A stretch of 32,753 nt of DNA from Silene noctiflora (taxonomy: Eukaryota > Streptophyta > Magnoliopsida > Caryophyllales > Caryophyllaceae): the NCBI GenBank assembly GCA_009801015.1, contig VHZZ01009299.1, positions 30,034 through 62,786 on the forward strand, written 5' to 3'. Both the position numbers and the translations under genes were made by a program. The first letter of the stretch is position 1; each line of letters starts with the position of its first letter. The notes below the pieces were generated by a model. The model was not told where the DNA came from and ran no database searches. It saw only the letters and a list, made by a program, of their open reading frames with translations. Of this stretch, positions 10,663 to 20,500 are shown piece after piece.

Positions 10663-10844
10663 CTCATTGATGATAGACACTTTTCGTCACAACCTGAAAA
10701 CGGTTAGTGCTCATCTCACAATATGCAAGTGGCAACTCGAGTGAGAATTAAATGGACCACCCCACTTGCCCTCCTACTTGTAATATTGTGTGAGGGGCAC
10801 TATCCGTTTTCAGTTTGTGACGGATAGTGTCTGTCTTCAATGAG
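10663..10844. mobile_element. Mutator-like foldback MITE, copy 2 (about 182 bp)
   Basis: It begins CTCATTGATGATAGACAC and ends GTGTCTGTCTTCAATGAG. Inner arms are CTCACAATATGCAAGTGG and CCACTTGCCCTCCTACTTG plus ATATTGTGTGAG. Almost the whole element can fold back on itself. No clear target duplication was read at this copy. Confidence 0.75.
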
Positions 10845-11514
10845 ACTGGTATTAAAGGAGCGACACGGCTATAGAATGAAGGGTACTTATTGGTACATGG
10901 TGAATGCTCAATCGCCCACCGTCGTCGATAAAGTTGGAAATAGATCGTCTCGTATTGTAACATGAATCTAAAGGCCAAAGTGCCCTAAGATAGTCATAGA
11001 TAGGAGGTTTAACGATACAAGATTTAATCGAGTTGGGTTTTGGTTGAATGATTTGTTATCCGTTTACATATGACACGTACATAAATCTGACACGACCTGA
11101 TCTGAGTTTGAGATTGAAAATGTAGAATAAATTACAATTATAAATTCGGGCTAGATTAGCTAGTTAGTCTCATTCAAAACTCTTTTAAAATTATAAGGAC
11201 CAAGATGATATTTGAAAATCATACTCACAAGTCACAATGTACTTTGTATTTCGGAAGTTTCACACATCGAGTATATATATTTTGAAAATTTATTTTCATA
11301 TTTCGTAGACATATATAAAAATGAACTGGCCGATATCGAAATTACTAATGAAATAATTGCAATTTATTTTATACTATCGTTTTTTTCTCACCGACATCTT
11401 AGAAACACGCCACTCTTATATATAGACTACTTGCACGGGTGTTTTGGTAAAATTCGATGATTCAATCAATTTTATGGAAATTTCTAAGCATTGTGAGTTT
11501 GTGACAAGATATCA

Positions 11515-11690
11515 GTTAGTCTCTTATATAACAGATGTATCTGTCAAAATATTAAAACGGATAAAATATTATCCCATCTAAGCATTTAAACCAAACAATT
11601 TTTTTTTTCTCTTATACATTTTATTTATATTATTTAACCCGTTTTAAATTAAGACAAATATAACAAATTCAATAAGAATTCGTGGACATG
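11515..11690. mobile_element. Diverged foldback MITE
   Basis: The left arm has AACAGATGTATCTGTC and TTAAAACGGATAAAATAT. The right arm has TTTAACCCGTTTTAAATTAA and GACAAATATAACAAATTCAA, an approximate inverse. It resembles the 8912-9077 element in layout. The ends are approximate. Confidence 0.4.
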
Positions 11691-11837
11691 AAACACGGAG
11701 TGATGGCGATAAAAGAGAATACAAGAGTTTTAGGAGCAGACTGACTGCAGAATGCCTTTAAATAAAATGTCACTTTCTGACATTTGTACGGACATGAGAC
11801 CTGACCTAAACTGACTCCCCCTCTTGTGCATTTATTT

Positions 11838-12045
11838 ATTGATTGACGGTATATCCGTCGTAAACTTGTGACGAGCTAAATATTATTTATGTGGGGTAAA
11901 TAAGATGAAAACAGAGTGTTTAAAGAAAACCAATCTGCTTTGTCTTATTTATATATATGAATAATACATAATCCACTATAAAGCTTATGACCGATACTTC
12001 CGTCACAAAATATCCGTCGCAAAGGGGGACGGAATGAGACTAGCT
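11838..12045. mobile_element. Possible foldback MITE with GACGG/CCGTC arms
   Basis: TGACGGTATATCCGTCGTAA near the left is roughly inverted by GACCGATACTTCCGTCACAA and ATCCGTCGCAAAGG near the right. ATTGATTGA / TGATTGATTA words lie near both outer edges. The centre is AT-rich. The ends and class are uncertain. Confidence 0.35.
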
Positions 12046-13189
12046 GATTGATTAAATCTTAATGTGGGCCCCCTTTCACACATCACTCCACTCTACCATT
12101 ATATACCTGGTCCCACCTTTCACCCTCGTCAGACATGGAGGGCGCTGCTGTCAGCTTCTAGGCCCCACCCCCACTACCCTCTCTTTGATTGTAACTTGTA
12201 ATCACGATATTTACCGGATTACAAATTATTGAATAAAACCGTCTTACTTATTGTGTGATTGTTCTATTGAGTACTGCATAATTGTTACTCGATAGTTATA
12301 AAAATATGAAGTACAAGACTAATGTAGTAGTAAATCACCCTTTAGATAGATGAGTCATTTTCGTCTAAAATAACGAAACGGATTTTAAGATCATTTTACA
12401 GTCAAATGTGATTAGTTTTGGAAAAGCCACCATAAGCTATTAACACTAAGTGGACCATTGTGATCATTTGAGTCATTTGACCATAAAATAGTCTCAAAAT
12501 CTCGTCTGATCCTGAAACAAGAATTTGCAATGTAGTAGATACTAGTATGATTTATGTGACCAATGGTTAATATTCGTAATTTACTAGTTTATGACCTCTA
12601 TACAACGTAATTTATTCAATATACAAAGTACGAGTAGTTGCTAAATTTTAAAAAATACTTGTAAATTACAAAATAATCTAGCAAAACCTTTCTATGTACA
12701 AGAAATACAATATTTTTTTTCATATATTTATATACACGAATGAACCCAACTTATTGTGAAAGATCGTCTAAACTTTTTTTTTATCACCTCTTATATTTGT
12801 CGGTAACACTTTAATTTGGGACCTACTTTAATGTTTTGAGTACCTATTATGGCACTCGTAAATACCCAATATTTTGATGTTACTTGTTAATATCTGCTAT
12901 AGCAATCTTGTCTTTGAATAAGATGGTCTCTAAGAATACCTACTCCTAAATAAACTATTAATCGCAGTAAAACGATCTTATTCTATAAATTCCGGGAATC
13001 AAACAAAATTAGCCCTACCATGGTCCAAGGAGTAGTTTTAACTTTTAATGACATTTTAATAATCATAATCTTAAAATGTCCAAAGTCCAAACAAATTACA
13101 TCCCCACCTGGGTAGGGGCCAAGGGGGTGTGGAGGGTCACCAATTGTCCCAAAGAATTGAAAAAAAAGGGGGGATTGAATTGTAGAAAG

Positions 13190-13487
13190 TGGGGAAATGC
13201 ATGAAAGTGATCTCTCCCTTTTCTTTTGTTTCTTCTTTCTTGTTTCTTGTTTTCTTTCTTCCTTCTCTTCCTTAGATAGAGGGTTTGGTTCCATTCATCC
13301 ATGTGTTTTTGTATGCTCATAAATGGTACTTCTTTGATGGAGATAAATGTTACTCCTCTCTTAGTTTTTTGTATTTAATACTTTAATTATTATTATTATT
13401 ATTAAGGAAATGAAGAAAGTTGAATAAAAATCATCTCTTTTCTCATGTTAAACCATCAACTTTTAGTCATCAACTCAACTTTTGCAG
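13190..13487 (+). other. Putative untranslated first exon of the DLN-motif gene
   Basis: A strongly pyrimidine-rich stretch at 13213-13275, made of CTTT and TTCC words, looks like a plant 5' leader. CTTTTGCAG|GTATTAAT at about 13487 could serve as the donor of a leader intron ending at 14912. This is inference from composition and splice-like motifs; the true transcription start is unknown. Confidence 0.3.
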
Positions 13488-13641
13488 GTATTAATGCTAA
13501 TCTTTTCTGGGTTTTGATTTTTATTATGTAATTAGTGGAATGTTAGACTAAAGTTGTAATCTTTGGGCATTTTTTATATTGTAGCATGTTATGATAAAGT
13601 TTTCATTTTTGGGTTTATGGGTGTGTTTTGTATGACTAACA

Positions 13642-13725
13642 TAAGGGTAAGGTTGCGTACATCCGACCAACCCTTACCCTATAATTTGCAGGAGCGATTG
13701 AGGCACTGTGGTAATGTTGTTGCTG
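13642..13725 (+). mobile_element. SINE-like 3' body, copy 1
   Basis: TAAGGGTAAGGTTGCGTACA, then CCCTTACCC, GCAGGAGCGATTGAGGCACT and a TTG-rich tail match the pattern of the widespread Au-type SINE 3' region in flowering plants. The tRNA-like head is not clear. Family assignment is from memory of the consensus. Confidence 0.5.
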
Positions 13726-13820
13726 TGGATGTATAACCATGTGTTTTATATTGCTGTAAGTCAGTTTATGATAAAGTTCTCATTTTTGGGTTTATGGGTG
13801 TGTTTTGTTAAACCCTCACA

Positions 13821-13910
13821 CAAGGGTGAGGTTGCTTACGTCTGACCAACCTTTATCCTGCAATTTGCGGGAGCGATTGAGGCATTGGGTTAATACAATG
13901 TTGTGGTTGT
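13821..13910 (+). mobile_element. SINE-like 3' body, copy 2
   Basis: CAAGGGTGAGGTTGCTTACG, GCGGGAGCGATTGAGGCATT and a TTG-containing tail match copy 1, which lies in the neighbouring duplication unit. It arose with the 177-bp duplication. Confidence 0.5.
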
Positions 13911-14050
13911 AATACAATGTTGCTTAAGAACTTTTGGATTTTTCTTAGGGGAGGTGGGATTGGACAGGTATAGGGATATAGGAGCTAAGTTTGTTTGGTT
14001 CTTCCTGTTGATTTGAGGCTTTATTTTGGAGTTTATTGCTAGAATGCTAG

Positions 14051-14075
14051 NNNNNNNNNNNNNNNNNNNNNNNNN
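14051..14075. other. Assembly gap (25 N)
   Basis: A run of 25 undetermined bases. It lies about 110 bp after the 177-bp tandem duplication, so repeat copies may be missing or collapsed here. True length is unknown. Confidence 0.98.
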
Positions 14076-14184
14076 CTGGTATTGTGGAACTGTTTTTGGC
14101 TCTTTCATTGTATAGGCTATTTGGAAAGTTCCTCCCAAGGAAACTTAATTGACTGTTGTGTATTTTTTAAAATGAAATGTCAGA

Positions 14185-14310
14185 ACCCGATGGTACCGAG
14201 TCTCGGTACCCTCATATACGTGTAGGTCCATTAAAATGATGGAACCTACACAAGGGCACGTGAGAGGGTGGTGCAGAGACTGAGTACCACCCACTGGCGC
14301 CTTGGCATTC
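14185..14310. repeat. Inverted-repeat patch with KpnI-like palindrome
   Basis: GGTACCGAGTCTCGGTACC is a near-perfect palindrome. GTGTAGGTCC is inverted by GGAACCTACAC about 20 bp later, and GGGTACCGAG-like and GAGTACCACC words flank them. The patch could be a small foldback element. I cannot assign a family. Confidence 0.45.
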
Positions 14311-15027
14311 TGTATTTCTGTATTGCCTTGTGTAATTAAGTATGGAACAATGTATTTACTAGCCTTTATTAACTAATAAGCTTGAATATGTGATCAATTA
14401 TATGCTATTAAGAGAATGAAATTTTGCCAACAAGTATCCATTTATGTCATTCTCGATTTCTCGTTACCAATTTGTAGTGTAACATGTTTTTTTTTTTTCC
14501 GTGATTAGGACTGAGTGAAGCCGTTTGTTCAAACACCTATAGTTGTTAATGCTTGGACCTTGAGTTGTTTGATCTTGAAATGGTTGCTTCTGTTCTTTCA
14601 TATGATTTCCTATTCTCTGATATGTAGCATTGCCAATGTTTGTTCTTGGAAACATCTTACACCGTAAAATGTCAGTCAATAATCTGCATATCACTCATTG
14701 AGATATATGCAATTTCTTTCCTTTTTGGAATGTAAAGACTCAAGAGCCACAACATCATTCTTGTACTTACGGGTTTTAAACTCGAATCATGTGTACCACC
14801 TCTCAAATACTGAATGGCTCTATCATGTTTCATTCACATCGCTAGTGAACACAATCCTTTCTTTTGTTATAAGTTTCCAAGTTGAGTAATTGTTTGAATG
14901 GCAGCCTTGCAGGTGTGTGGAGAACTTGAGAGGCGCAGTCTTATCGACGATATTAATTTCTTTTAGTGAGTAGAAAATTAGCAGTCATTGTTTCACCAGC
15001 CCTGCTTCTAGAGTTCTACTAGTACAT

Positions 15028-16236
15028 ATGGGGAAGAAATGTCGAGTGGCTGATAATGGTTCTTCTAGTGATCAAAACAGTCATGGACTTACTTCCTCTG
15101 TTAGCGTTAACAAAACAAACAAACAGAACTCGGGAAATGCTGATGTGTCCGCTGATGCTCTCAAGAGAAGTGATGTGAACTCAGAGATTGCACAAGCACC
15201 CTTGAAGGAAAAGAGGAAAAACCCTAGTGACGGTGGAACAAAAGAAATTAGTCAGGTTCCTCATAAGCAACTTAAATCCGACTCATCATCTTCGGAAGCC
15301 AATGGTGCAGTGGGCCTGTCAAAATCAGTACCTAGGTCAGTTGAGTCTAAGAAGGTTTTGCAGGGACTAGAATGTTCCATAACTACAAAATCAGACCCGA
15401 AATTTGATTTGAATGAGGGAACGGAAGCAAATGAACCGATACCTGTGGTGGCCAAACTAGGGGTTCCTAAGGGCTTGCCTGTGAAACCATTGAGCTTTGG
15501 TGGAGAGCATGGGTGGAATAGATCAGGGATCAATAGTGCTTTTCGCGAAAAGGCGCCTGTTTCAAGAGGGTTTAATTTTGACCTTAACATTGCTGCTACC
15601 ATGGAGCCTGAAGTTCCGTCACTTCCATGTAATTCGAGTATTGACTTGAACAACGATCCAATTATTGAAGATGCGAGTAAAGGCAGTTACCCACAAGGTG
15701 AAACCCGGCAGCTTTTACCAAACTGTAATATTCTCGGTACTGGGACGAGGGCTCCATATTGGGTTGATTTGAGTTCAGTACGAGGCTTTGGAAATGTCCA
15801 AAGCCAGCCCTTTCTTATGAGTGCTCCTACTACAGAACAAGCTCAGATGGTGGTTCCAATACAAATGCCCTACACACCTCCTGGACTCTATATCGGGAAA
15901 ATGAATGGTTTTACCCCAGCTTTTTACCCTCCCAATATACTTCCTCCCCTCTATAATCAGCCTGGCGCAGGTCCTCATTTCTCGGCCTACCCTGGAAGTG
16001 TCCGACTGCTAGAAAGTTCTCAAGGGTTGAGCTTGAACCCTCGTCCTTACTCAAACACGAGGCAAACTATATTTCCAAATGGTAGTATAGCTCTTATGGA
16101 AAATGGTAGTCGGAATCATTTGTTTGAGCAGAGGTTAAAGCCGGTTGACCAGGCAGTGTGTCCTCCTTTATCTATGACAAGACGGGAACCTGATACAGGT
16201 TGGGCCGCCTCTCAAGTTACACAGAGTCTCCTGTAA
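15028..16236 (+). CDS. DLN/EAR-motif nuclear protein resembling the C-terminal part of TFIIS/SUO-family proteins
   Basis: A single open exon of 402 aa, with an in-frame stop 57 bp upstream of the ATG. The first 100 residues are polar, Ser/Lys/Asn-rich and probably disordered. Three DLN motifs are present: FDLNEG near 126, FDLNIA near 184 and IDLNND near 205; such EAR-type motifs recruit TOPLESS-class corepressors in other plant proteins. The block between the first two (KGLPVKPLSF, HGWNRSGINSAFR, then FNFDLN) parallels, from memory, the segment before the last DLN motif in plant SUO and TFIIS-like proteins. After about residue 245 the protein is rich in Pro, Tyr and Gly (PYTPPGLYIG, FYPPNILPPLYN) without a known fold. 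Relatives I recall carry an N-terminal TFIIS helical bundle, and none is visible here or upstream. The protein is probably a nuclear transcription or RNA-related cofactor; that role is inference. GTAAGC at the stop codon could act as a splice donor, so the true C terminus may differ. TFIIS-family membership is moderately supported, function weakly. Confidence 0.72.
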   Translation: MGKKCRVADNGSSSDQNSHGLTSSVSVNKTNKQNSGNADVSADALKRSDVNSEIAQAPLKEKRKNPSDGGTKEISQVPHKQLKSDSSSSEANGAVGLSKSVPRSVESKKVLQGLECSITTKSDPKFDLNEGTEANEPIPVVAKLGVPKGLPVKPLSFGGEHGWNRSGINSAFREKAPVSRGFNFDLNIAATMEPEVPSLPCNSSIDLNNDPIIEDASKGSYPQGETRQLLPNCNILGTGTRAPYWVDLSSVRGFGNVQSQPFLMSAPTTEQAQMVVPIQMPYTPPGLYIGKMNGFTPAFYPPNILPPLYNQPGAGPHFSAYPGSVRLLESSQGLSLNPRPYSNTRQTIFPNGSIALMENGSRNHLFEQRLKPVDQAVCPPLSMTRREPDTGWAASQVTQSLL

Positions 16237-16560
16237 GCTGGTTTTTTTACTAATATATAGTAAAGCTGCATGTTATATACCCAAGTACCTCCACATAAAA
16301 ACTAAACGATAGTATTCGGGTGAATAACATGCTGTTTTTGCGAACTGCCACTTGGAACTAGGTCTAATCAAACTCTTAGCTGTATGATCTAATGTAGGGA
16401 GATTGAGAGATGTAAATAGCTGGAGCATTATCAGATTCTGCTAGATTATAGATTGCTCACCGAAGTCTAACAGTGATTGATTATCAGCGAGATATGATAT
16501 TTTTGCGATACTGTGGATTCTCTTTATTTCGTCCTGTACTTCATCTGGGGATGCCTCCCT
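16237..16560 (+). other. Probable 3' UTR of the DLN-motif gene
   Basis: The non-coding sequence downstream of TAA includes CTGTATGATCTAATGTAGGG and TGTAAATAGC stretches compatible with plant polyadenylation. The end is a guess. Confidence 0.35.
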
Positions 16561-17559
16561 GAAACACCTGGAAAATGGTGAAATCAAAGTTATTGAAGTT
16601 GACCTGGCCATGTAAGTGCAAGTGCTATAATCATGTTAGCCCTGTACAAAGCTAATAGCAGTAATTTTCGATTTTTAGACTGGCGAAATATCATCCCTGC
16701 ATTAGAGATTATATGATTATGCTGTAATGCAATACCGCCCTGCGGTTTTGTTGCACTCTCTCGATTTCTTAGGGGAACAATGCTATCGTTGCACTTTCTC
16801 AATCTTAGAAAAGCCAAACCCCGATCTGAAGAAGGCTCGATGACGAACTTTTGACGCCGTTGGCAGTTATCTACCTCTTCTCCACGACTCCACCAGTCCC
16901 ATAACATGCAAGGTGTTGGACCAGAAACGTAGTAGTCTGATCAGCCGATGACATCTCATGGTAGGGGCACTAGTGACCAGCCACCATGTATCAAAACACC
17001 GTTAATCGAATAAATTGGACCCATATGAAGTTACCTCATTTTAGTATCCGTTGCTATTCACAACCCCATTTGGTTTGGCACTGTTGCCTGATCTGAAGAG
17101 AACCAGGTAAGCATGAAACGGATCCGAAACATATTTCTAACATTAATAAATGCTTATTACTGATCGGGTATATGGATTGATTTAGATTCGTTTTACGCTT
17201 ACAACCATATCAAATAAGGAACATAAACGTTCAGAAATTTCTGCATGTCTAAGCAGATGTATTTCGGACTTCTGTGTGTACAAGGCCCAAGCTGACTGGC
17301 CATTCCACATGCCATATCTACATGTGAACAATGGTATAAGAGTTGGTCATTCGTCACAAACTCTCAAGGTTACCTTTGATTCAAATACTGTTCACAAAAA
17401 ATAAAAAACTTACATATGTCAATTAACTTAGTTGGTCACGAACGGTGGTATTCATGACTGGTTTTGAACCTCATTAGCATCAAAATCGCCCTTATGACTC
17501 CCTTAACACATAAAAAAAAATGTAAACAAATGAATGGGACAGAGGCAGTAATTAAGTAA
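16561..17559. other. Intergenic, nothing assigned
   Basis: A 105-codon open frame on the minus strand (16590-16907) has no recognisable domain, no partner exon and no clear promoter. I see no transposon ends here. The rest is ordinary AT-rich sequence. Confidence 0.5.
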
Positions 17560-17968
17560 GGCTCTGTTTGACAAGATATTTCAGCCTTTCAGGTACCTGA
17601 TTTGGTCAAAGTAGCTTATTTGACCAAAATTTGAGGTACCTTATTTTTTTTAAGCGTTTGGCAAGTAGCTTATTTAACCAAATAAACTACCTAAAATGAA
17701 ATGCTACCTAGAGTAGCATTTGAGATTTCAGGTACTTGATTTAATTTGATTTTCCTTTTTTACCCCATAAATCTATACTACTAAATAATTATCGTATCCT
17801 TTTAGGTAATTTCATCAAAATCAGTTACCTTTTCAGTTAGTTTGTCAAACATATTTTTAAATAATCAACTACTAAGTTCATAATTTTTAGTTATTTTATC
17901 AGTTACTTTTTCAGGTTTCAGTTACCTTTTCAGTTTTCAGCTACCTTTTCAGTTAGTTTTACGGAGCC
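17560..17968 (+). mobile_element. Non-autonomous DNA element, copy B (uninterrupted paralogue of 9585-10126)
   Basis: It starts GGCTCTGTTTGACAAGATAT and ends TTACGGAGCC, which inverts the first bases. The interior has repeats of GGTCAAAGTAGCTTATTTGA and TTTTCAGTTACCTTTTCAGT type. The sequence around 17770-17785 is the empty site for the Stowaway insertion seen in copy A. No target duplication is evident. Confidence 0.6.
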
Positions 17969-18524
17969 TAACTCCGAATTTACTCGGATTCAAATTCTAA
18001 TTAACGAATATTATAATATAGTAATAAATATTTACATTCCTCATAGAAAAAAATGTCGTTTATAAGCAAGCACATACGAGTTGTTTACCGAGTAATAGAT
18101 AGTGTATGCTTTAGAGATACACGTAAGAAAAATCGATAATCAATTTACGAAACATGAACAAAATCACAAAACCATAATGCATGGAGGGATATACTTATTT
18201 ATAATGTGATGATCAAACAAATATTCTTGTCTTTGACGACAAGAATCTTCTGCTCGATCGAAACTTGAACAATAAGTCTTTTTTTTTTTTTTTTTTTAAT
18301 TAATTAATGTTTGGTAGGAATCGTTGGTGGGGGAAGTTTCAGCGCAGGCTATGGCATTGCCATCGGAAACGCATGAATCTTCGCTGCATCTTTTTCACTT
18401 GTTCTGTCTTTTCTTTGAATTTCTTAATACCACTTTTTAACCAAGAATATTCAACACCATTTCCTATGTCAGAACTCAGAACATCACAGATTCTCTTAAA
18501 GCCTATAAGTGGTGTTTGTAAGGG

Positions 18525-18660
18525 TGGATTTTAGTCGATAAAATTTGGGTGAAATTTCAAGGAACTCGGGTTCAAGTCTCCCTTAGAGCAATTTTGTGGA
18601 GTGTTTATGACTTGAGGTCAGGCTATGCCTGGTAGACTTCAACCCTGTCACGACTTTTGG
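18525..18660 (+). mobile_element. tRNA-derived SINE fragment
   Basis: GGTTCAAGTC at 18569-18578 matches a tRNA-type B box, about 40 bp after a GGTGTTTGTAAGGGTGG-like head. The body runs to about 18660 without a clear A tail, where the next SINE-like unit begins. Confidence 0.45.
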
Positions 18661-18694
18661 TATACAAACGTGATTTGCAAGCTATTACATTTTG

Positions 18695-18851
18695 GCTGGT
18701 GTGAGTGACAAGGGATCTCATCTCTTAAACAAGTGGTCAGGGGTTCGATTCTTGACTCTTGCGAATGAAAAACCAAACTTGGGAGGGGTGAACCCATTAA
18801 ATTGCCTTCCTGAAGGAGATTGCCCCAGCTGTCAGTATGGGATACTCTTGG

Positions 18852-18888
<37 letters not shown>
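18695..18888 (+). mobile_element. tRNA-derived SINE with 37-nt poly(A) tail
   Basis: A head with GGTGTGAGTGACAAGGGATC (A-box region) is followed by B box GGTTCGATTC at 18742-18751, a roughly 90-bp body and 37 uninterrupted As (18852-18888). Organisation and length are typical of plant SINEs. The long tail suggests a recent insertion. I could not find a target duplication. Confidence 0.75.
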
Positions 18889-18891
<3 letters not shown>

Positions 18892-19485
18892 TCATGAGTG
18901 GTGGTACATACTCATAACCGGAGTTTAAACCCCATTAACATTGTATTCGTCATAATCTGATCGATCAATTCAATACATTTACTCGTCCCTTATGCGAAAA
19001 GAATCAACGTAGAGATGAACATTTAAGATAAGAAATTAAACTGAAATGTTTTTGTATTGATAAGTTTCTTATGTTTATTTAAAATCTTATCTAAATATGA
19101 AAATTCCGACAAAAAAGAAGACGGTAGTGTATATGTATGTAATAATCAAATTGTTTGTAGAATTAAATTAAACCTTCTCCAACACTAGCTATGAAAATCA
19201 ATAAAATTCACAAAATTGATGATTATTACAAGGCTGGCAATTGCAACAATAATGTTTAAATTGGCTTTATATATGAATATATGTTGTCCTTTTCTTTTAA
19301 AACAATAAGTAGATAAAAGACTTAAATGCCAAAAGAATTACAAGAGCACATGCATGGTGCATCTTCTCCTCCTTGATTCCCTACTTTCTAATTTGGTCCC
19401 ATTTTCATCAATTGTACTTTAGACATCTCTCTTCCTCCAAAAAAAATTTCAAATAAAATAATAAACTATTTACCTATAACAAATA
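18889..19485. other. Intergenic, nothing assigned
   Basis: AT-rich sequence without coding potential or recognisable element ends. Confidence 0.5.
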
Positions 19486-19573
19486 ATTCATCGGTCCCAG
19501 TAAATAGTTTACACATTTCCTTTATTTTGTGAGAGAGAAATAAAGTGTAACCTATTGATTGGAGCGGAGGAAG
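19486..19573. mobile_element. Small Stowaway-like MITE (about 88 bp)
   Basis: The right end AACCTATTGATTGGAGCGGA plus GGAAG before TA is roughly inverted by the left end TTCATCGGTCCCAGTAAATA. TA lies on both sides (19484-19485, 19574-19575). The left end is diverged. Confidence 0.5.
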
Positions 19574-19639
19574 TAGAAGAATACAAATTGTTTTGTAAAA
19601 CGTTTTTATAGTAAATATATATTGTATAAATGTACAATT

Positions 19640-19985
19640 GGTATTATTTGGCTTAGTTAAGTATCAGTTTAACTAAACTACATTCTATTCAATTAAAATC
19701 GGCTCAACTCCTTTCAATTCAGTTCAGTTCACTTTCTTGGTTCGTTCCAAAATCATTTCCACTCATTTTAGTTGAAAGAATAGGGACTCGTCATGTCTTT
19801 AAATCATGGTTTTACATTTAACACGATTTAAATATGATATTACTCAGCTCCATTAAGCTACATTCAATTCAATTCAAATCAGATAATCTCCTTTCAATTC
19901 AGTTCATTTAAGGTCAGTTCAATTCACCTCTTCAGTCATTTCCAAGTCATTTCACTCGCTTTAGTTAAAAAAACCAAAACCTGTG
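19640..19985 (-). repeat. TTCAATTCAGTTCA-rich repeat block
   Basis: There are two consecutive units of about 180 bp. Each has CTACATTCWATTCAATT, then TCTCCTTTCAATTCAGTTCA (first unit CTCCTTTCAATTCAGTTCAG), then CATTTCCA and TTTAACACGATTTA / CTAACACGATTTA. The block is in the inverse orientation to those at 22.5 and 27.7 kb and belongs to the same repeat family. It is probably transposon-derived. Confidence 0.55.
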
Positions 19986-20314
19986 TCTTTAAATTATGGT
20001 TTTATATCTAACACGATTTAGATATACAATGTACTTGGTATTATTTTTCTTCTTATTCTCTCCAATTATTGGTGTCAAGAAATTTACCAAAGTGACAAAC
20101 ACATGACAACAAGGAATTGAAATAATATGCATCAAGTTGTAGTTTGATTTTGTTTCTATGTTCCAAGACACACATTTTTGGCTAAGCACCAAATTAACAA
20201 TTACCCGTATTTAAGCTTGTCTTACACCTATTTCTATATAACATTTTAATCTAAATTAGACAATGCAAACCAACTCATCTTCCATGGTTTATAAGAACTA
20301 GCAATTATAATGGT

Positions 20315-20317
<3 letters not shown>

Positions 20318-20372
<55 letters not shown>
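20318..20372. repeat. (TA)n microsatellite
   Basis: An uninterrupted AT/TA dinucleotide array of about 55 bp. It is likely to vary in length between individuals. Confidence 0.95.
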
Positions 20373-20375
<3 letters not shown>

Positions 20376-20461
20376 ATAAGTGATTTGCAATTGTAATTTT
20401 CCTATAAATGTGAATATGAAAAAAATGTACTACGTATGAGTCATATCATTATCTACTATAA

Positions 20462-20500
20462 CTAGTTTTAAACCCGTGCAGAAAATGCACGGGTTCGCTA
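20462..20500 (-). mobile_element. Helitron-type 3' terminus, minus strand
   Basis: A perfect 10-bp stem (AACCCGTGCA with TGCACGGGTT, 5-nt loop, 20471-20495) lies five bases from CTAG (20462-20465), with A outside it. Read on the minus strand this is hairpin, short spacer, CTAG, then T, the classic Helitron 3' end. The matching 5' end to the right was not identified. Confidence 0.65.

Larger units (their letters stand above)
8481..13190. other. Intergenic region, MITE-rich, no gene seen
   Basis: No coding region is supported. The identifiable content is a series of foldback MITEs, a Stowaway element nested in another transposon, and a 17-bp tandem pair AATGGCGTGTCTATTAT at about 8777-8810. 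The stretches 10391-10662, 10845-11514 and 12046-13190 are AT-rich with nothing I can assign. Confidence 0.7.
13591..13940 (+). repeat. 177-bp tandem duplication carrying SINE-like bodies
   Basis: ATGATAAAGTTYTCATTTTT followed by GGGTTTATGGGTGTGTTTTG occurs at 13591 and 13768, and similarity continues through each unit. The shared flanks show that the whole unit was duplicated, rather than the SINE inserting twice. The unit end near 13940 is approximate. Confidence 0.8.
13488..14912 (+). other. Putative leader intron of the DLN-motif gene
   Basis: The acceptor is CAGCCTTGCAG at 14912. Between 14912 and the ATG at 15028 an in-frame TAG at 14971 blocks an upstream extension. The intron holds the duplicated SINE-like block, the N gap and an inverted-repeat patch, with no coding exon that I can recognise. 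In particular I find no TFIIS N-terminal helical domain. Confidence 0.35.

Noticed and set aside
16590-16907. Minus-strand open frame of 105 codons downstream of the DLN-motif gene
   Set aside because: I recognise no domain, and no promoter or partner exon is evident. Its length alone is not convincing in this composition.
18569-18751. Possible tRNA genes at the two B-box motifs
   Set aside because: Only box-like motifs are present; no cloverleaf, anticodon arm or acceptor stem can be drawn, which fits SINE heads.
18692-18928. Open frame with a poly-lysine stretch
   Set aside because: It is a translation through a SINE and its poly(A) tail, not a gene.
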